Shown here: positions 43,504-52,390 of the stretch, piece by piece
How the letters are laid out: each line of letters starts with the position of its first letter
How positions within the stretch are numbered: position 1 is the stretch's first letter
Notes under the pieces: model-generated
Told to the model about the DNA's origin: nothing
The model's input: the letters and a program-made list of their open reading frames with translations, nothing else
Database searches by the model: none
Assembly: GCA_036226585.1 (NCBI GenBank)
Contig: CP108997.1
Span: 3,286,001-3,350,000 of the forward strand
Reading direction: 5' to 3'
Length of the DNA: 64,000 nt
From: Streptomyces sp. NBC_00708
GTDB lineage: Bacteria; Actinomycetota; Actinomycetes; Streptomycetales; Streptomycetaceae
Position numbers and translations under genes: made by a program

Positions 43504-44016
43504 GTGACGCATGAACCCGCGGCTACGCCCGCTCCCCGGCGCCCGGACCCGCCGACCGGCTGGCGGCGTGCCGCCTTCCGGCTGCCCGTCCACCTGTTCC
43601 GCATGGGGCTCGGGCCGCTCTTCGGGGGCCGGCTGCTGCTGCTCGTCCACACCGGACGGGTCTCGGGCCTGCCGCGCCGCACCGCCGTCGAGGTCGTCGA
43701 GGAGGGCACCCACGAGGGCCGGGCATGCTGGACGGTGGCGTCCGGCTTCGGCCCCGGCGCCGACTGGTTCCGCAATCTGGAGCGCACTCCGCACGCCACG
43801 GTGCAGGCCGGCCGCCGGTTCCACGCGGTGACCGCGCAGGTGCTGACCGCCGAGGAGGGCGGCGAGCTGATGGTGCGGTACGCGCCCCGCCACCCCAGGG
43901 TCGCCCGCCGGCTCTGCGCGTACATGGGTTTCACGGTGGACGGCGGTACGGAGGACTACCGGCGGGTGGGCGAGTCCATCCCGTTCGTCCGGCTGACGGA
44001 GGGTGCGAGGCGCTGA
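43504..44016 (+). CDS. Deazaflavin-dependent (DUF385-type) nitroreductase-family protein
   Basis: A 170-residue protein. LLLLVHTGRVSGLPRRTAVEVVEEG is the DUF385 signature (HTGRxSGxxRxTxVE) found in F420-binding Ddn-like proteins. WTVASGFGPGADWFRNLERTPHATVQAGRR is the conserved second half (GxxxxWxxNLxxxP). It probably reduces quinones or similar molecules with F420H2. GTG 43504 is chosen by reading frame. It is divergent from the MarR gene and convergent with the MFS gene (stops 7 bp apart). Confidence 0.85.
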   Translation: MTHEPAATPAPRRPDPPTGWRRAAFRLPVHLFRMGLGPLFGGRLLLLVHTGRVSGLPRRTAVEVVEEGTHEGRACWTVASGFGPGADWFRNLERTPHATVQAGRRFHAVTAQVLTAEEGGELMVRYAPRHPRVARRLCAYMGFTVDGGTEDYRRVGESIPFVRLTEGARR

Positions 44017-44022
44017 GGCCGC

Positions 44023-45522
44023 TCAGGCCCGTACCGGCTCCGGTTCCTCCACGAGATGCGGACGGGGTGCGCCGGGCCGGTAGAGGAACAGCGTGACGAG
44101 GAGCCCGAGGGCGAAGAAGCCCGCCGACCACCAGTACGCGGTGGAGTAGCTCTCCAGCTGGGCCTGGGCGGCGACGGACGGGGTCGGCCTGCGGCCCACC
44201 AGGTAGTTGGTGGCGGCGCTGGTGGCAAGGGTGTTGAGCAGGGCCGTACCGATGGAGCCGCCGACCTGCTGACTGGTGTTCACCATCGCGGAGGCCACCC
44301 CGGCGTCCCGCGCCCCCACCCCGGCGGTGGCCAGGTTCATCGCGGTGGCGAAGACCATGCCGAGGCCGATGCCCAGGCAGAGCGTCGGCGGCAGCACATG
44401 GGCGGCGTAGCTGCTGGTCAGGTCCAGGGCGGTCAGCCACACCATGGCGGCCGCCGCGATGCCCATCCCGGTCGGCACGATCGGCTTCGCACCCAGCCGG
44501 GGCACCAGCACGTTCGTCGTCGTCATGGACGAGACGATCATGCAGGCGACCATCGGGATGAAGGCGAGACCGGTGGAGACCGGCGAATAGCCGAGGCTCT
44601 TCTGCAGGTAGTACGTGAGGAAGAGGAAGACCCCGAACATCCCGCCACCGGAGATGAACATGGCGAGGAACGACGCCGCCCGGTCCCGGTCCAGCACCAC
44701 CCGCAGCGGCAGCAGCGGATGCGCCGCCCGGGTCTGCCACCACGCGAACGCCGCCACGAGCAGCGCGCCCACCACCAGGAACCCCCACGTCAGCGGCGAA
44801 CTCCAGGCATGGGACTCGGCCTCCGAGAATCCGTACACGATGCAGAACAGACCGGCCGAGACCAGCACGGTCCCCGGGATGTCCAGCCCCGGGCGGTCGG
44901 CCGGCGCACCGGCGGCGAGCAGCCGCCAGCCACCGATGAACGCCACGAACGCGAAGAGGAGGTTGACGTAGAGGCACCAGCGCCAGTCCAGGTACTCGGT
45001 GAGCACTCCGCCGAGCAGCAGTCCCACCGCACCGCCCGCCCCGGCGATCGCGCCGTAGATCCCGAACGCCTTGGCGCGTTCCTTCGGCACGGTGAACGTC
45101 GTGGTGAGCAGCGACAGCGCCGCCGGGGCGAGCAGCGCCCCGAACAGGCCCTGCAACGCGCGGGCCAGCACCAGGATCTCGAAGCTCGGGGCGGCGCCGC
45201 CGATCGCGGAGGCGACCGCGAAGCCGACCAGGCCGGTCAGGAAGACCACCCGGCGGCCCACCAGGTCCGCGATGCGTCCGCCGAGCAGCAGCAGTGAGCC
45301 GAAGGCGAGGGCGTACGCCGTCACGATCCACTGGCGGTTGCCGTCGCTGAAGCCGAGGTCCTGCTGGGCGGAGGGCAGCGCGATGTTCACGATCGTCGCG
45401 TCGAGCACCACCATCAGCTGGGCCAGACCGATGACCCCGAGCACCCACCAGCGATGGGACGGGCCCGGCTCACGGGGGGCCTTTCGGGTGCCTGCCTCTC
45501 GGGGGCCTGCTTCACGGGCCAT
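44023..45522 (-). CDS. MFS drug/proton antiporter (EmrB/QacA type)
   Basis: A 499-residue protein with fourteen predicted spans. GLAQLMVVLDATIVNIALPS is the DHA2 motif D1, GGRIADLVGRR is motif A and GAIAGAGGAVGLLLGGVLTEYLDWRW is motif C. It exports lipophilic drugs or metabolites. ATG 45522 has GGGAG about 10 nt upstream. Confidence 0.9.
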   Translation of the reverse strand: MAREAGPREAGTRKAPREPGPSHRWWVLGVIGLAQLMVVLDATIVNIALPSAQQDLGFSDGNRQWIVTAYALAFGSLLLLGGRIADLVGRRVVFLTGLVGFAVASAIGGAAPSFEILVLARALQGLFGALLAPAALSLLTTTFTVPKERAKAFGIYGAIAGAGGAVGLLLGGVLTEYLDWRWCLYVNLLFAFVAFIGGWRLLAAGAPADRPGLDIPGTVLVSAGLFCIVYGFSEAESHAWSSPLTWGFLVVGALLVAAFAWWQTRAAHPLLPLRVVLDRDRAASFLAMFISGGGMFGVFLFLTYYLQKSLGYSPVSTGLAFIPMVACMIVSSMTTTNVLVPRLGAKPIVPTGMGIAAAAMVWLTALDLTSSYAAHVLPPTLCLGIGLGMVFATAMNLATAGVGARDAGVASAMVNTSQQVGGSIGTALLNTLATSAATNYLVGRRPTPSVAAQAQLESYSTAYWWSAGFFALGLLVTLFLYRPGAPRPHLVEEPEPVRA

Positions 45523-45681
45523 GGTGCGGTTCTCCCTCGCTGCGCACACCGCCGGAATCCCCCGGATGATCACGCTAGGCGCAGGCCGCGCTCCCCGCAT
45601 GTGGAGCGGTCGTGCGGTGTGCGACGGATCGATGCGGCTGGCCGGGTGCCCCTGCCGGACACACCACCCGTCAGCGGTCGT

Positions 45682-45694
45682 TCACGAAACGTGA
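45682..45694. promoter_or_regulatory. Palindrome upstream of the lectin/DUF11 gene
   Basis: TCACGAAACGTGA has perfect 5-bp arms and sits 10-22 bp before the ATG at 45704, overlapping the expected -35 region. It is a possible operator. Confidence 0.4.
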
Positions 45695-45703
45695 CTGCTA
45701 TCT

Positions 45704-48004
45704 ATGCTGCGCATGACACGAACACCACGCTCATCGCCGCTGGACGGACGCGTACGGGCCTCGCGGCTCGCGGCGGCGGCGCTGGCCCTCGCCCTCGGCG
45801 TGGCCGGCCCCCTGACCCTGGACACCGGCGGACCCGCCCACGCGCAGCCGCGCCAGGGCGGCTCCCCCTTGCTCGATGAGACGTTCACCCAGGCGACGGC
45901 CCCGGAGTTCACCGGGGTCGGTTCGGCCTGCCTCACCGGAGCGCCCCAGGCCGGCGCCCTGCCGGGGCCCGGCAACCACCCGCTCGGAGGCTGCACGGTG
46001 GGCGTCGGCCCCGAACCGCCCAACGACGCCGCCCCGCGCGGCTATCTGCGGCTGACGGACTCCGCGACCGACCAGTCCGGCGCGGTCCTCTACAACCACG
46101 CGCTGCCCGCCGAGGACGGCCTCGACGTCACCTTCGACCAGTGGCAGTACGGCACCACCACGGGCGCCATCGCCCCGGCCGACGGCATCTCGTTCTTCCT
46201 GGTCGACGGCGAGGCGCAGCTGACCCGCCCCGGCGCGTTCGGCGGCAGCCTCGGATATGCGCAGAAGCTGCCGGACGACGACCCGGGCGCCGCGTTCCTC
46301 CCCGGCGTGGACCGCGGCTATCTGGGAGTCGGGCTCGACGTCCTCGGCAACTACTTCGGCGACTGGGAGCACCGGGGCAACGGCTGCCCGCCCGGCCGGC
46401 GCTCACCGGCGGGGACGACGTTCCGCGTGCCCGCGCCCGGGCCGAACATGGTCACGCTGCGCGGCCCCGGCGACGGCATCGAGGGGTACTGCTTCCTCAC
46501 CGCCACCACCAACAACTTCTCCACCACCGGGCCCTGGCCGTCGACCCTCCCCGGCCAGCTGCACGGGCCGGCCACCGAGGTGTCGAGCGACCCCGTCCAG
46601 GCCGAGCAGGACCTCGAGCCCTCGCGCCGGCGGGTGCACGTGGTGATCACCCCGGCGCCCGATCCGCAGGTCACCGTGTCCATCGACTTCAACGACGGCA
46701 ACGGCTCCCAGCAGGTCCTCCAGGCGGCTGCGCCGGACCCCGTACCGGCGACCTACAAGTTCGGGTTCGCGGCCTCCACCGGTCTGTTCACGGACACCCA
46801 CCTCATCCGCAATGTGGCCGTCCGCACCGAGCGGCCGCTGCCCCGGCTGAACCTCGTGAAGCAGGTCGGGGAGCCGTTGCCCGGTGACCTCACGGCCGGC
46901 TCGCAGGTGCCGTACGACTTCGTGGTCACCAATTCGGGCGGCACGACGATCGACGACCTCGCCGTCGACGACCCCAAGACCGGCCCGGTCTCCTGCCCCG
47001 TGAGCAGCCTCGCCCCCGGGGAGACCGTCACCTGCACGGCGACGTACACGGTGACGGCCGCCGACGTCACCAACGGCTCGATCGACAACACGGCCACGGC
47101 GTCCGGTACGTCGGGCGGGGAGCCGGTCACCTCACCGCCCTCCTCGGAGAGCGTGCCGATCGAGCGTGCGCCGGGCATCGAGGTCGAGAAGCGGGTGGAG
47201 ACCCCCGGCCCGTACGCGGTCGGACAGACGGTCACCTACGGCTACACCGTCCGCAACACCGGCGGGGCGGAGCTGACCGACGTGGCGGTGCACGACGACC
47301 ACGTCACGGACATCACCTGCGAGTCGGCCACACTCGCCCCGGCGGAGGAGGCCGGTGACAGCACCACCTGCACCGGCACCTACACGATCACCGCGGCCGA
47401 CGGTACGGCCGGCTCCGTGACCAACACCGCCACGGCGACCGGCACGGCGAACGGGGGGACCGTCACCTCGCCGGAGACGTATCAGACCGTCCCCGTCGGG
47501 CAGCCCCATCTGACGCTCCACAAGAAGGTCGTCTCCAAGGGCCCGTTCCGGGCCGGCACCGAGGTCCGGTACGCGTACACGGTCACCAACACCGGCAGCA
47601 CCCCGCTGCACGATGTGCACGTGGCGGACAACCGTGTCGCCACTGTGGTCTGTGACGCGACCTCGCTGGCGCCCGGGGCGAGCACCACGTGCCGCGGTTC
47701 CTACCGGATCACGGAAGCCGACATCGACCTCTGCCGGAGGGCCACCACCCGCAGCGGTGGCGGTGGCGGTGGCGGTGGCGGGGCCACCCTCACGTGCCGG
47801 ATCACCAACGTGGCCCAGGCCGGTGCCACCGACCCGCAGGGCGGAGAGATCGCCAGCGGGACCGCCTCGGCCACCGTCACGGTGAAGGCCACGCCCGAGC
47901 GTCCGAAGAAGCCCGGATGCGGCAAGCCCGGCAAGCCCGGGAAGCCCGGGAAGAGGGGCGGCGGTTGCCACAAGGACGAGAAGGAGCACCACAGCGGCGG
48001 CTGA
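45704..48004 (+). CDS. Secreted lectin-like protein with DUF11-type repeats
   Basis: A 766-residue protein. A signal peptide (ASRLAAAALALALGVAGPL) precedes a legume-lectin-like domain of about 330 residues (GYLRLTDSATDQSGAVLYN, DGISFFLVDG, GYLGVGLDVLGNYF). Three DUF11 beta-sandwich repeats follow at about 380, 500 and 610 (VTNSGGTTIDDLAVDD; VRNTGGAELTDVAVHDD; VTNTGSTPLHDVHVADN). The third contains a nine-Gly insert. The tail has KPG repeats and is His/Lys-rich. There is no sortase motif or C-terminal membrane segment, so it is released or held non-covalently. It may bind surface carbohydrates. A TATCT/TATGCT box overlaps the start; ATG 45713 is an alternative. Confidence 0.75.
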   Translation: MLRMTRTPRSSPLDGRVRASRLAAAALALALGVAGPLTLDTGGPAHAQPRQGGSPLLDETFTQATAPEFTGVGSACLTGAPQAGALPGPGNHPLGGCTVGVGPEPPNDAAPRGYLRLTDSATDQSGAVLYNHALPAEDGLDVTFDQWQYGTTTGAIAPADGISFFLVDGEAQLTRPGAFGGSLGYAQKLPDDDPGAAFLPGVDRGYLGVGLDVLGNYFGDWEHRGNGCPPGRRSPAGTTFRVPAPGPNMVTLRGPGDGIEGYCFLTATTNNFSTTGPWPSTLPGQLHGPATEVSSDPVQAEQDLEPSRRRVHVVITPAPDPQVTVSIDFNDGNGSQQVLQAAAPDPVPATYKFGFAASTGLFTDTHLIRNVAVRTERPLPRLNLVKQVGEPLPGDLTAGSQVPYDFVVTNSGGTTIDDLAVDDPKTGPVSCPVSSLAPGETVTCTATYTVTAADVTNGSIDNTATASGTSGGEPVTSPPSSESVPIERAPGIEVEKRVETPGPYAVGQTVTYGYTVRNTGGAELTDVAVHDDHVTDITCESATLAPAEEAGDSTTCTGTYTITAADGTAGSVTNTATATGTANGGTVTSPETYQTVPVGQPHLTLHKKVVSKGPFRAGTEVRYAYTVTNTGSTPLHDVHVADNRVATVVCDATSLAPGASTTCRGSYRITEADIDLCRRATTRSGGGGGGGGGATLTCRITNVAQAGATDPQGGEIASGTASATVTVKATPERPKKPGCGKPGKPGKPGKRGGGCHKDEKEHHSGG

Positions 48005-48020
48005 CACACCCGCCCACAGG

Positions 48021-48052
48021 ATTGGCGCGGCTCCGCACGGGGCTGCGCCGAT
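48021..48052. terminator. Bidirectional hairpin between convergent genes
   Basis: ATTGGCGCGGCTCC and GGGGCTGCGCCGAT pair over 14 bp (three G-U) around a 4-nt loop, between the DUF11 gene and the PucR-type gene. Confidence 0.6.
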
Positions 48053-48076
48053 CCGGCCTGATCCGAACGAAAGGCC

Positions 48077-49162
48077 CTAGACCTCCTTGGCCGGCCAGTC
48101 GAGCAGCCGGGCTCCGATCACCGCGGTCTGGAGGGTGTAGCGGTGCATGGGGTCGGAGGGGTCGGAGCCGGTCAGCTGGTGAATGCGTTCCAGCCGGTAC
48201 GTGAGGGCCCGGACGCTCAGCGAGAGGCGGCGGGCGGTCTCGGCGGCGACACAGCCCGCGTCGAAGTACACCGCGAGCGTCCGCAGGAGCGGTTCGGCGC
48301 CTCCCCTGGCCTTCTGGAGCGGGCCGAGCTCGCTGCGCACGAGGTCCGCCATGGCCTGCCGGTCCCGGGTCAGCACCGGGTAGACCAGCAGGTCGGCGGC
48401 GTACAGCACGGGGTCGTCGAGGTCCATCCGGTCCGCCAGATCCAGCGCGTCCAGCGCCTCGTCGTACGACTGGACGACCCCGCCGGGGCCCCGGTGGGCG
48501 CGGCCCACCGCCACCCGGCCGCCGTCGGTCGCCGCGTGTGCCTGCTTCGCGAAGTAGCGCAGGACGTCGGGCTGGCTGCCGGGCGCGATGCACACCATCC
48601 GGCCGTCCTTCGACGTGAGCAGGATCTTGCGCCCGCCGAACCGGGCCAGCAGCGCCGACTCCACGTGGCGCGGGACCTGGTCGGTCTCGGTGTACGCCTC
48701 CGGGCCGGTGGCGACCGCGACGGCGTGGGCGCGGGAGAGGCGCAGCCCGAAGCGCGTGGCCCGTTCGGCGAGGCGGCCCAGGTCGCTGCGCCCGTACAGC
48801 AGGTCGTCGATGAACTCCCGCCGGGCCGCCTCCTCGCGGCGCACGGTGAGGCGCTGGGCGCGCTCGAAGCCGTCGGCGAAGGCGTCGACCACCTGCTCGA
48901 CCGCGGCCAGCACGCTGTCGGCGGACGCGGCGACCGATGCGGGGGGCGCGCCGGGGGCGGGGACCGGCCAGGCGGCGCGGGTCTCGGCGAGGTGCATGCG
49001 GACCAGGGCGCGGAGCTGGTGCCCGGCCTCGGCGGCCTGCCGGCCCAGGGCGCGGCGGGTCTCCAGCTCCTCGCGGGTGAGGCGCCGCCCCGAGACGGCC
49101 GCCTCGCCCAGTATCCGGGCGTATCCCTCCAGAAAGATGCCGGGAATCTCCGGTTCCGCCAC
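48077..49162 (-). CDS. PucR-type helix-turn-helix regulator
   Basis: A 361-residue protein. An N-terminal helical region (to ~140) precedes a central GGDEF-like domain (FIDDLLYGRSDLGRLAERATRFGLRLSRAHAVAVA...RVAVGRAHRGPGGVVQSYDEAL) and the C-terminal PucR HTH (LLRTLAVYFDAGCVAAETARRLSLSVRALTYRLERIHQLTG). GTG 49162 has GGAGGCGG upstream. It is divergent from flotillin operon 2, with an operator-like element 90 bp from its start, and is the best candidate for its regulator. Confidence 0.85.
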   Translation of the reverse strand: MAEPEIPGIFLEGYARILGEAAVSGRRLTREELETRRALGRQAAEAGHQLRALVRMHLAETRAAWPVPAPGAPPASVAASADSVLAAVEQVVDAFADGFERAQRLTVRREEAARREFIDDLLYGRSDLGRLAERATRFGLRLSRAHAVAVATGPEAYTETDQVPRHVESALLARFGGRKILLTSKDGRMVCIAPGSQPDVLRYFAKQAHAATDGGRVAVGRAHRGPGGVVQSYDEALDALDLADRMDLDDPVLYAADLLVYPVLTRDRQAMADLVRSELGPLQKARGGAEPLLRTLAVYFDAGCVAAETARRLSLSVRALTYRLERIHQLTGSDPSDPMHRYTLQTAVIGARLLDWPAKEV

Positions 49163-49251
49163 GCGTCCGCCTCCGTTCCTGTTCCGTCTCCGCCTTCTGC
49201 CCAACGCACGGGGGCCGGTGCCGGTGCCCGGCATCGAGGAACGGCGAACAT

Positions 49252-49269
49252 TGCCACGTTCCGGCAATG
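49252..49269. promoter_or_regulatory. 18-bp element upstream of flotillin operon 2 and the PucR gene
   Basis: TGCCACGTTCCGGCAATG lies in the divergent region. With one more base on each side it contains the inverted repeat ATTGCC/GGCAAT (49250-49268). It matches the element at 38698-38715 at 16 of 18 positions. Likely the PucR-type protein's operator. Confidence 0.55.
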
Positions 49270-49312
49270 CGATCGAGCGCCCCAGGATGACACGATCCGG
49301 TCAGCACCAACC

Positions 49313-49356
49313 GGGGGACCACGGGGGAAACACGGGGGTGCACGGGGGATCGGGGG
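49313..49356 (+). other. G-quadruplex-prone run in the flotillin-2 leader
   Basis: Five GGGGG tracts separated by loops of 5, 6, 5 and 3 nt lie on the plus strand, 115-158 nt before the first gene of the operon. The 308-bp divergent region 49163-49470 otherwise contains only the element at 49252-49269; no gene is seen. Confidence 0.65.
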
Positions 49357-49470
49357 AAGACCCGGCTGCCGCGGTGTCGTCGAGGGTGACGCCGCGGCAC
49401 CGGGGTCACCGCCCGGCCCGCGCGCAGGCGCCGGCAGCACCGCCGGCGGAACGGCAGGGGGTGGAAACCG

Positions 49471-50118
49471 ATGCGGGAATTCCTGGACGCGACGCTGTCC
49501 TTCCCGGCCGTGCTCTTCGCCGCGGCGCTGGTCGTCGTCATCGCCTTCTGGCTGCTGGTCCTGGTCGGCGCGGCCGACCACCACTCCTTCGACGCGGACC
49601 TCGACACCGATCTCGCGGGCGTCGGCGGCGTACCGGTCACCGTCTCGGTGTCCCTGATGGTCGCCGTCGGCTGGTTCACCGCGCTGACCGGTTCGGTCCT
49701 GGTGCACCGCTCGGGAGCCACCGGCCCCGTCCGCGCCGCGCTGGCCTGCGCGGTGCTCGCCGGGGCGCTGCTGCTCGCCTGGGGCGCGGTGCGGCTGCTC
49801 GTCCACCACTTCCGGCGCTACTTCCCCGACCAGCCTCCGCCATCGCGCCAGGACTTCCTGGGCCGGGTCTGCACGATCCGTACCGGCTCGGTCGGTTCGG
49901 ACTTCGGCCAGGCCGAGGTCGCCGCCGCCGACGGGTCGACCGCCATCGTCCAGGTGCGCCAACTGGCGCCCGCCGACGCGGAGCTGACCTCGGGGAGTGC
50001 GGGCCTGCTGTACGCGTACGACGAGGCCGGCGAGTTCTTCTGGGTCTCCGCGTACGACAAGGCGCTCGACCCGGGTCCGCCGCCCGCCGCGCTGCCGCCG
50101 CACGGCCGTACGGCCTGA
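49471..50118 (+). CDS. YqiJ/DUF1449-like membrane protein with OB fold
   Basis: A 215-residue protein. Three membrane segments (about 11-35, 58-78, 88-112) are separated by an acidic loop with ADHHSFDADLDTDLAG, the hallmark of YqiJ-like proteins. The C-terminal OB fold is FLGRVCTIRTGSVGSDFGQAEVAAADGSTAIVQVR. In E. coli YqiJ is encoded with the flotillin YqiK; here too the flotillin gene follows (132 bp). It probably anchors the flotillin assembly. Confidence 0.8.
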   Translation: MREFLDATLSFPAVLFAAALVVVIAFWLLVLVGAADHHSFDADLDTDLAGVGGVPVTVSVSLMVAVGWFTALTGSVLVHRSGATGPVRAALACAVLAGALLLAWGAVRLLVHHFRRYFPDQPPPSRQDFLGRVCTIRTGSVGSDFGQAEVAAADGSTAIVQVRQLAPADAELTSGSAGLLYAYDEAGEFFWVSAYDKALDPGPPPAALPPHGRTA

Positions 50119-50199
50119 AGGCTCCACCGTCCGCATCACCGCTCCTGCCGGCGCGGTGTGCCCGTCCGGCCTGCCCGGACGCTGTGCGCCGCCGCGCCG

Positions 50200-50215
50200 T
50201 GTTTCACGTGAAACC
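50200..50215. promoter_or_regulatory. parS: parS-like site
   Basis: The 14-bp palindrome GTTTCACGTGAAAC (50201-50214) is the exact Streptomyces parS core bound by ParB, with T and C as flanking bases. It is in the intergenic region before the second flotillin gene. Confidence 0.75.
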
Positions 50216-50250
50216 GCTCATTTCCCTTTTCTCAGCCGCCAAGGACTGTC

Positions 50251-52350
50251 ATGGAAGCCATCTCCTTGGGCCTCGGCCTGCTCATCGCCGTGGTCCTGCT
50301 CATCGCCGTAGCCGTGCTGCTGATCGTCACCCGGCTCTTCCGCAAGGTGGAACAGGGCAAGGCCCTGATCATCTCCAAGACCAAGAAGGTCGATGTGACC
50401 TTCACCGGCGCCGTCGTCCTTCCGGTGCTGCACAAGGCCGAGTCCATGGACATCTCGGTGAAGACCATCGAGATCCGCCGCACCGGGCGCGAGGGCCTGA
50501 TCTGCCAGGACAACATCCGCGCCGACATCCACATCACGTTCTTCGTCCGGGTCAACAAGACCGTCGAGGACGTCATCAAGGTCGCCCAGGCGATCGGCAC
50601 CGAGCGCGCCAGCGACAAGGTCGCCATCCAGGAGTTCTTCGCCGCGAAGTTCTCCGAGGCGCTCAAGACCGTCGGCAAGCAGCTGGACTTCGTCGACCTG
50701 TACACCAAGCGCGAGGAGTTCCGGGACCGGATCATCCGCGTCATCGGTACCGACCTGAACGGCTACCACCTCGACGACGCGGCGATCGACTTCCTGGAGC
50801 AGACGCCGATGGCGCAGCTCGACGGCGCCAACATCCTGGACGCCCAGGGCATCCGGAAGATCACCGAGCTGACCGCGATCGAGCACGTGCGCACCAACGA
50901 GTTCCAGCGCACCGAGCAGAAGGAGATCACCCGGCAGGACGTCGACGCCCGGGAGACCATCCTGGAGCTGGAGCGCCGGCAGGCCGAGGCCGAGATCAAG
51001 CAGCGCCGCGAGGTCGAGACGCTGCGGGCCCGCGAGGAGGCCGTGACCGCCCGGGTCCAGGAGGAGGAACGCCTCGGCGCCCAGGCCGCGTTCATCAAGA
51101 CCGAGGAGCAGCTGGGCATCCAGCGGGAGAACCAGGCCCGCGAGATCGCCGTCGCGCAGAAGAACCGCGAGCGGGTCATCGCCGTGGAGAACGAGCGCAT
51201 CGAGAAGGACCGGATGCTGGAGGTCATCGGGCGCGAGCGCGAGACCGAGCTGAACCGCATCGCCGCGACGAAGGAGGTCGAGGCGGAGCGCCGCGAGGTC
51301 GCCGACGTCATCCGCGAGCGCATCGCGGTGGACCGTACGGTCGCCGAGCAGGAGGAGTCCATCAAGACGCTGCGGTCGGTCGAGGAGTCCGAGCGCACCC
51401 GCAAGTCGGTCATCATCGCCGCCGAGGCCGAGGCGCAGGAGCAGCTGGTCAAGGACATCAAGGCGGCCGAGGCGGCGGAGGCCGCGGCCACCCACCGGGC
51501 GGCCGAGCAGCTCACGCTCGCCGAGGCCCGGCTGAAGACCGCCGACCTGGACGCCCAGGCGAAGCTGCGGCTGGCCGAGGGCATCCAGGCGGAGTCGGCG
51601 GCGCCCGGCCTCGCGGACGTCCAGGTGCGGGACGCGGCGGCGGAGGTGATCGAGAAGACGGGGCTCGCCGAGGCCGAGGCCACGTCCGCGCGGCTCCGGG
51701 CCGAGGCCGAGGGAGCCCGTCTCAAGGCCCTCGCGGACGCGGAGGGTACGCAGGCGCAGGCGACGGCCGACGCGGCGATGATCGGCGAGAAGCTGAAGGC
51801 GGAGGCCGCGGGCCTCACGGAGAAGGCGGCCGCGATGGCGGCGCTGGACGACGCGTCGCGCGGGCACGAGGAGTACCGGCTGCGGCTGGCCGCCGAGAAG
51901 GAGATCCGGCTCGCCGGTCTCGATGTGCAGCGGCAGGTCGCCGAGGCGCAGGCAACGGTCCTGGCCACGGGCCTGGAGAACGCGGACATCGACATCGTCG
52001 GCGGCGAGTCGGTCTTCTTCGACCGGCTGGTCTCGTCCATCTCGATGGGCAAGAGCCTGGACGGTTTCGTCGCGAACTCGGACACGGCGCAGGCGCTGGC
52101 CGGTCCGTGGCTGAAGGGCGAGTCCTCGTTCACGGAGGACCTGACGCGGGTGCTGTCGTCGGTGTCCACGGGCGATGTGCAGAACCTGACGGTGTCGGCG
52201 CTGCTGATGCGGATGATGGCTTCGCCGTCGTCCGGCGTCGGTGCGGACCAGGTCCGCGCGCTGCTCGACCACGCGAAGTCGCTGGGGATCGCTGATGTCC
52301 CGGTGGCCGGCCTGGCCCCGGCGGGCCTGAACGGTACGCCTGTCGGCTGA
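50251..52350 (+). CDS. Flotillin (YqiK-type SPFH), second copy
   Basis: A 699-residue protein. One membrane segment (6-28) precedes the SPFH domain (to ~200; EQGKALIISKTKKVDVTFTGAVVLPVLHKAE, ADIHITFFVRVNKTVEDVIK). A very long charged coiled coil runs from about 215 to 530 (RRQAEAEIKQRREVETLRAREEAV, IAVENERIEKDRMLEVIGRERETELNRI), followed by AEAEGARLKALADAEGTQAQATADAA and a C-terminal domain ending in GADQVRALLDHAKSL. This is the YqiK type, distinct from the shorter flotillin at 39380. AAGGA precedes the ATG. Confidence 0.9.
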   Translation: MEAISLGLGLLIAVVLLIAVAVLLIVTRLFRKVEQGKALIISKTKKVDVTFTGAVVLPVLHKAESMDISVKTIEIRRTGREGLICQDNIRADIHITFFVRVNKTVEDVIKVAQAIGTERASDKVAIQEFFAAKFSEALKTVGKQLDFVDLYTKREEFRDRIIRVIGTDLNGYHLDDAAIDFLEQTPMAQLDGANILDAQGIRKITELTAIEHVRTNEFQRTEQKEITRQDVDARETILELERRQAEAEIKQRREVETLRAREEAVTARVQEEERLGAQAAFIKTEEQLGIQRENQAREIAVAQKNRERVIAVENERIEKDRMLEVIGRERETELNRIAATKEVEAERREVADVIRERIAVDRTVAEQEESIKTLRSVEESERTRKSVIIAAEAEAQEQLVKDIKAAEAAEAAATHRAAEQLTLAEARLKTADLDAQAKLRLAEGIQAESAAPGLADVQVRDAAAEVIEKTGLAEAEATSARLRAEAEGARLKALADAEGTQAQATADAAMIGEKLKAEAAGLTEKAAAMAALDDASRGHEEYRLRLAAEKEIRLAGLDVQRQVAEAQATVLATGLENADIDIVGGESVFFDRLVSSISMGKSLDGFVANSDTAQALAGPWLKGESSFTEDLTRVLSSVSTGDVQNLTVSALLMRMMASPSSGVGADQVRALLDHAKSLGIADVPVAGLAPAGLNGTPVG

Positions 52351-52390
52351 CCGCGCTCCGTGGCCCGACCGCCCCACCCGGCCCCGTCCG

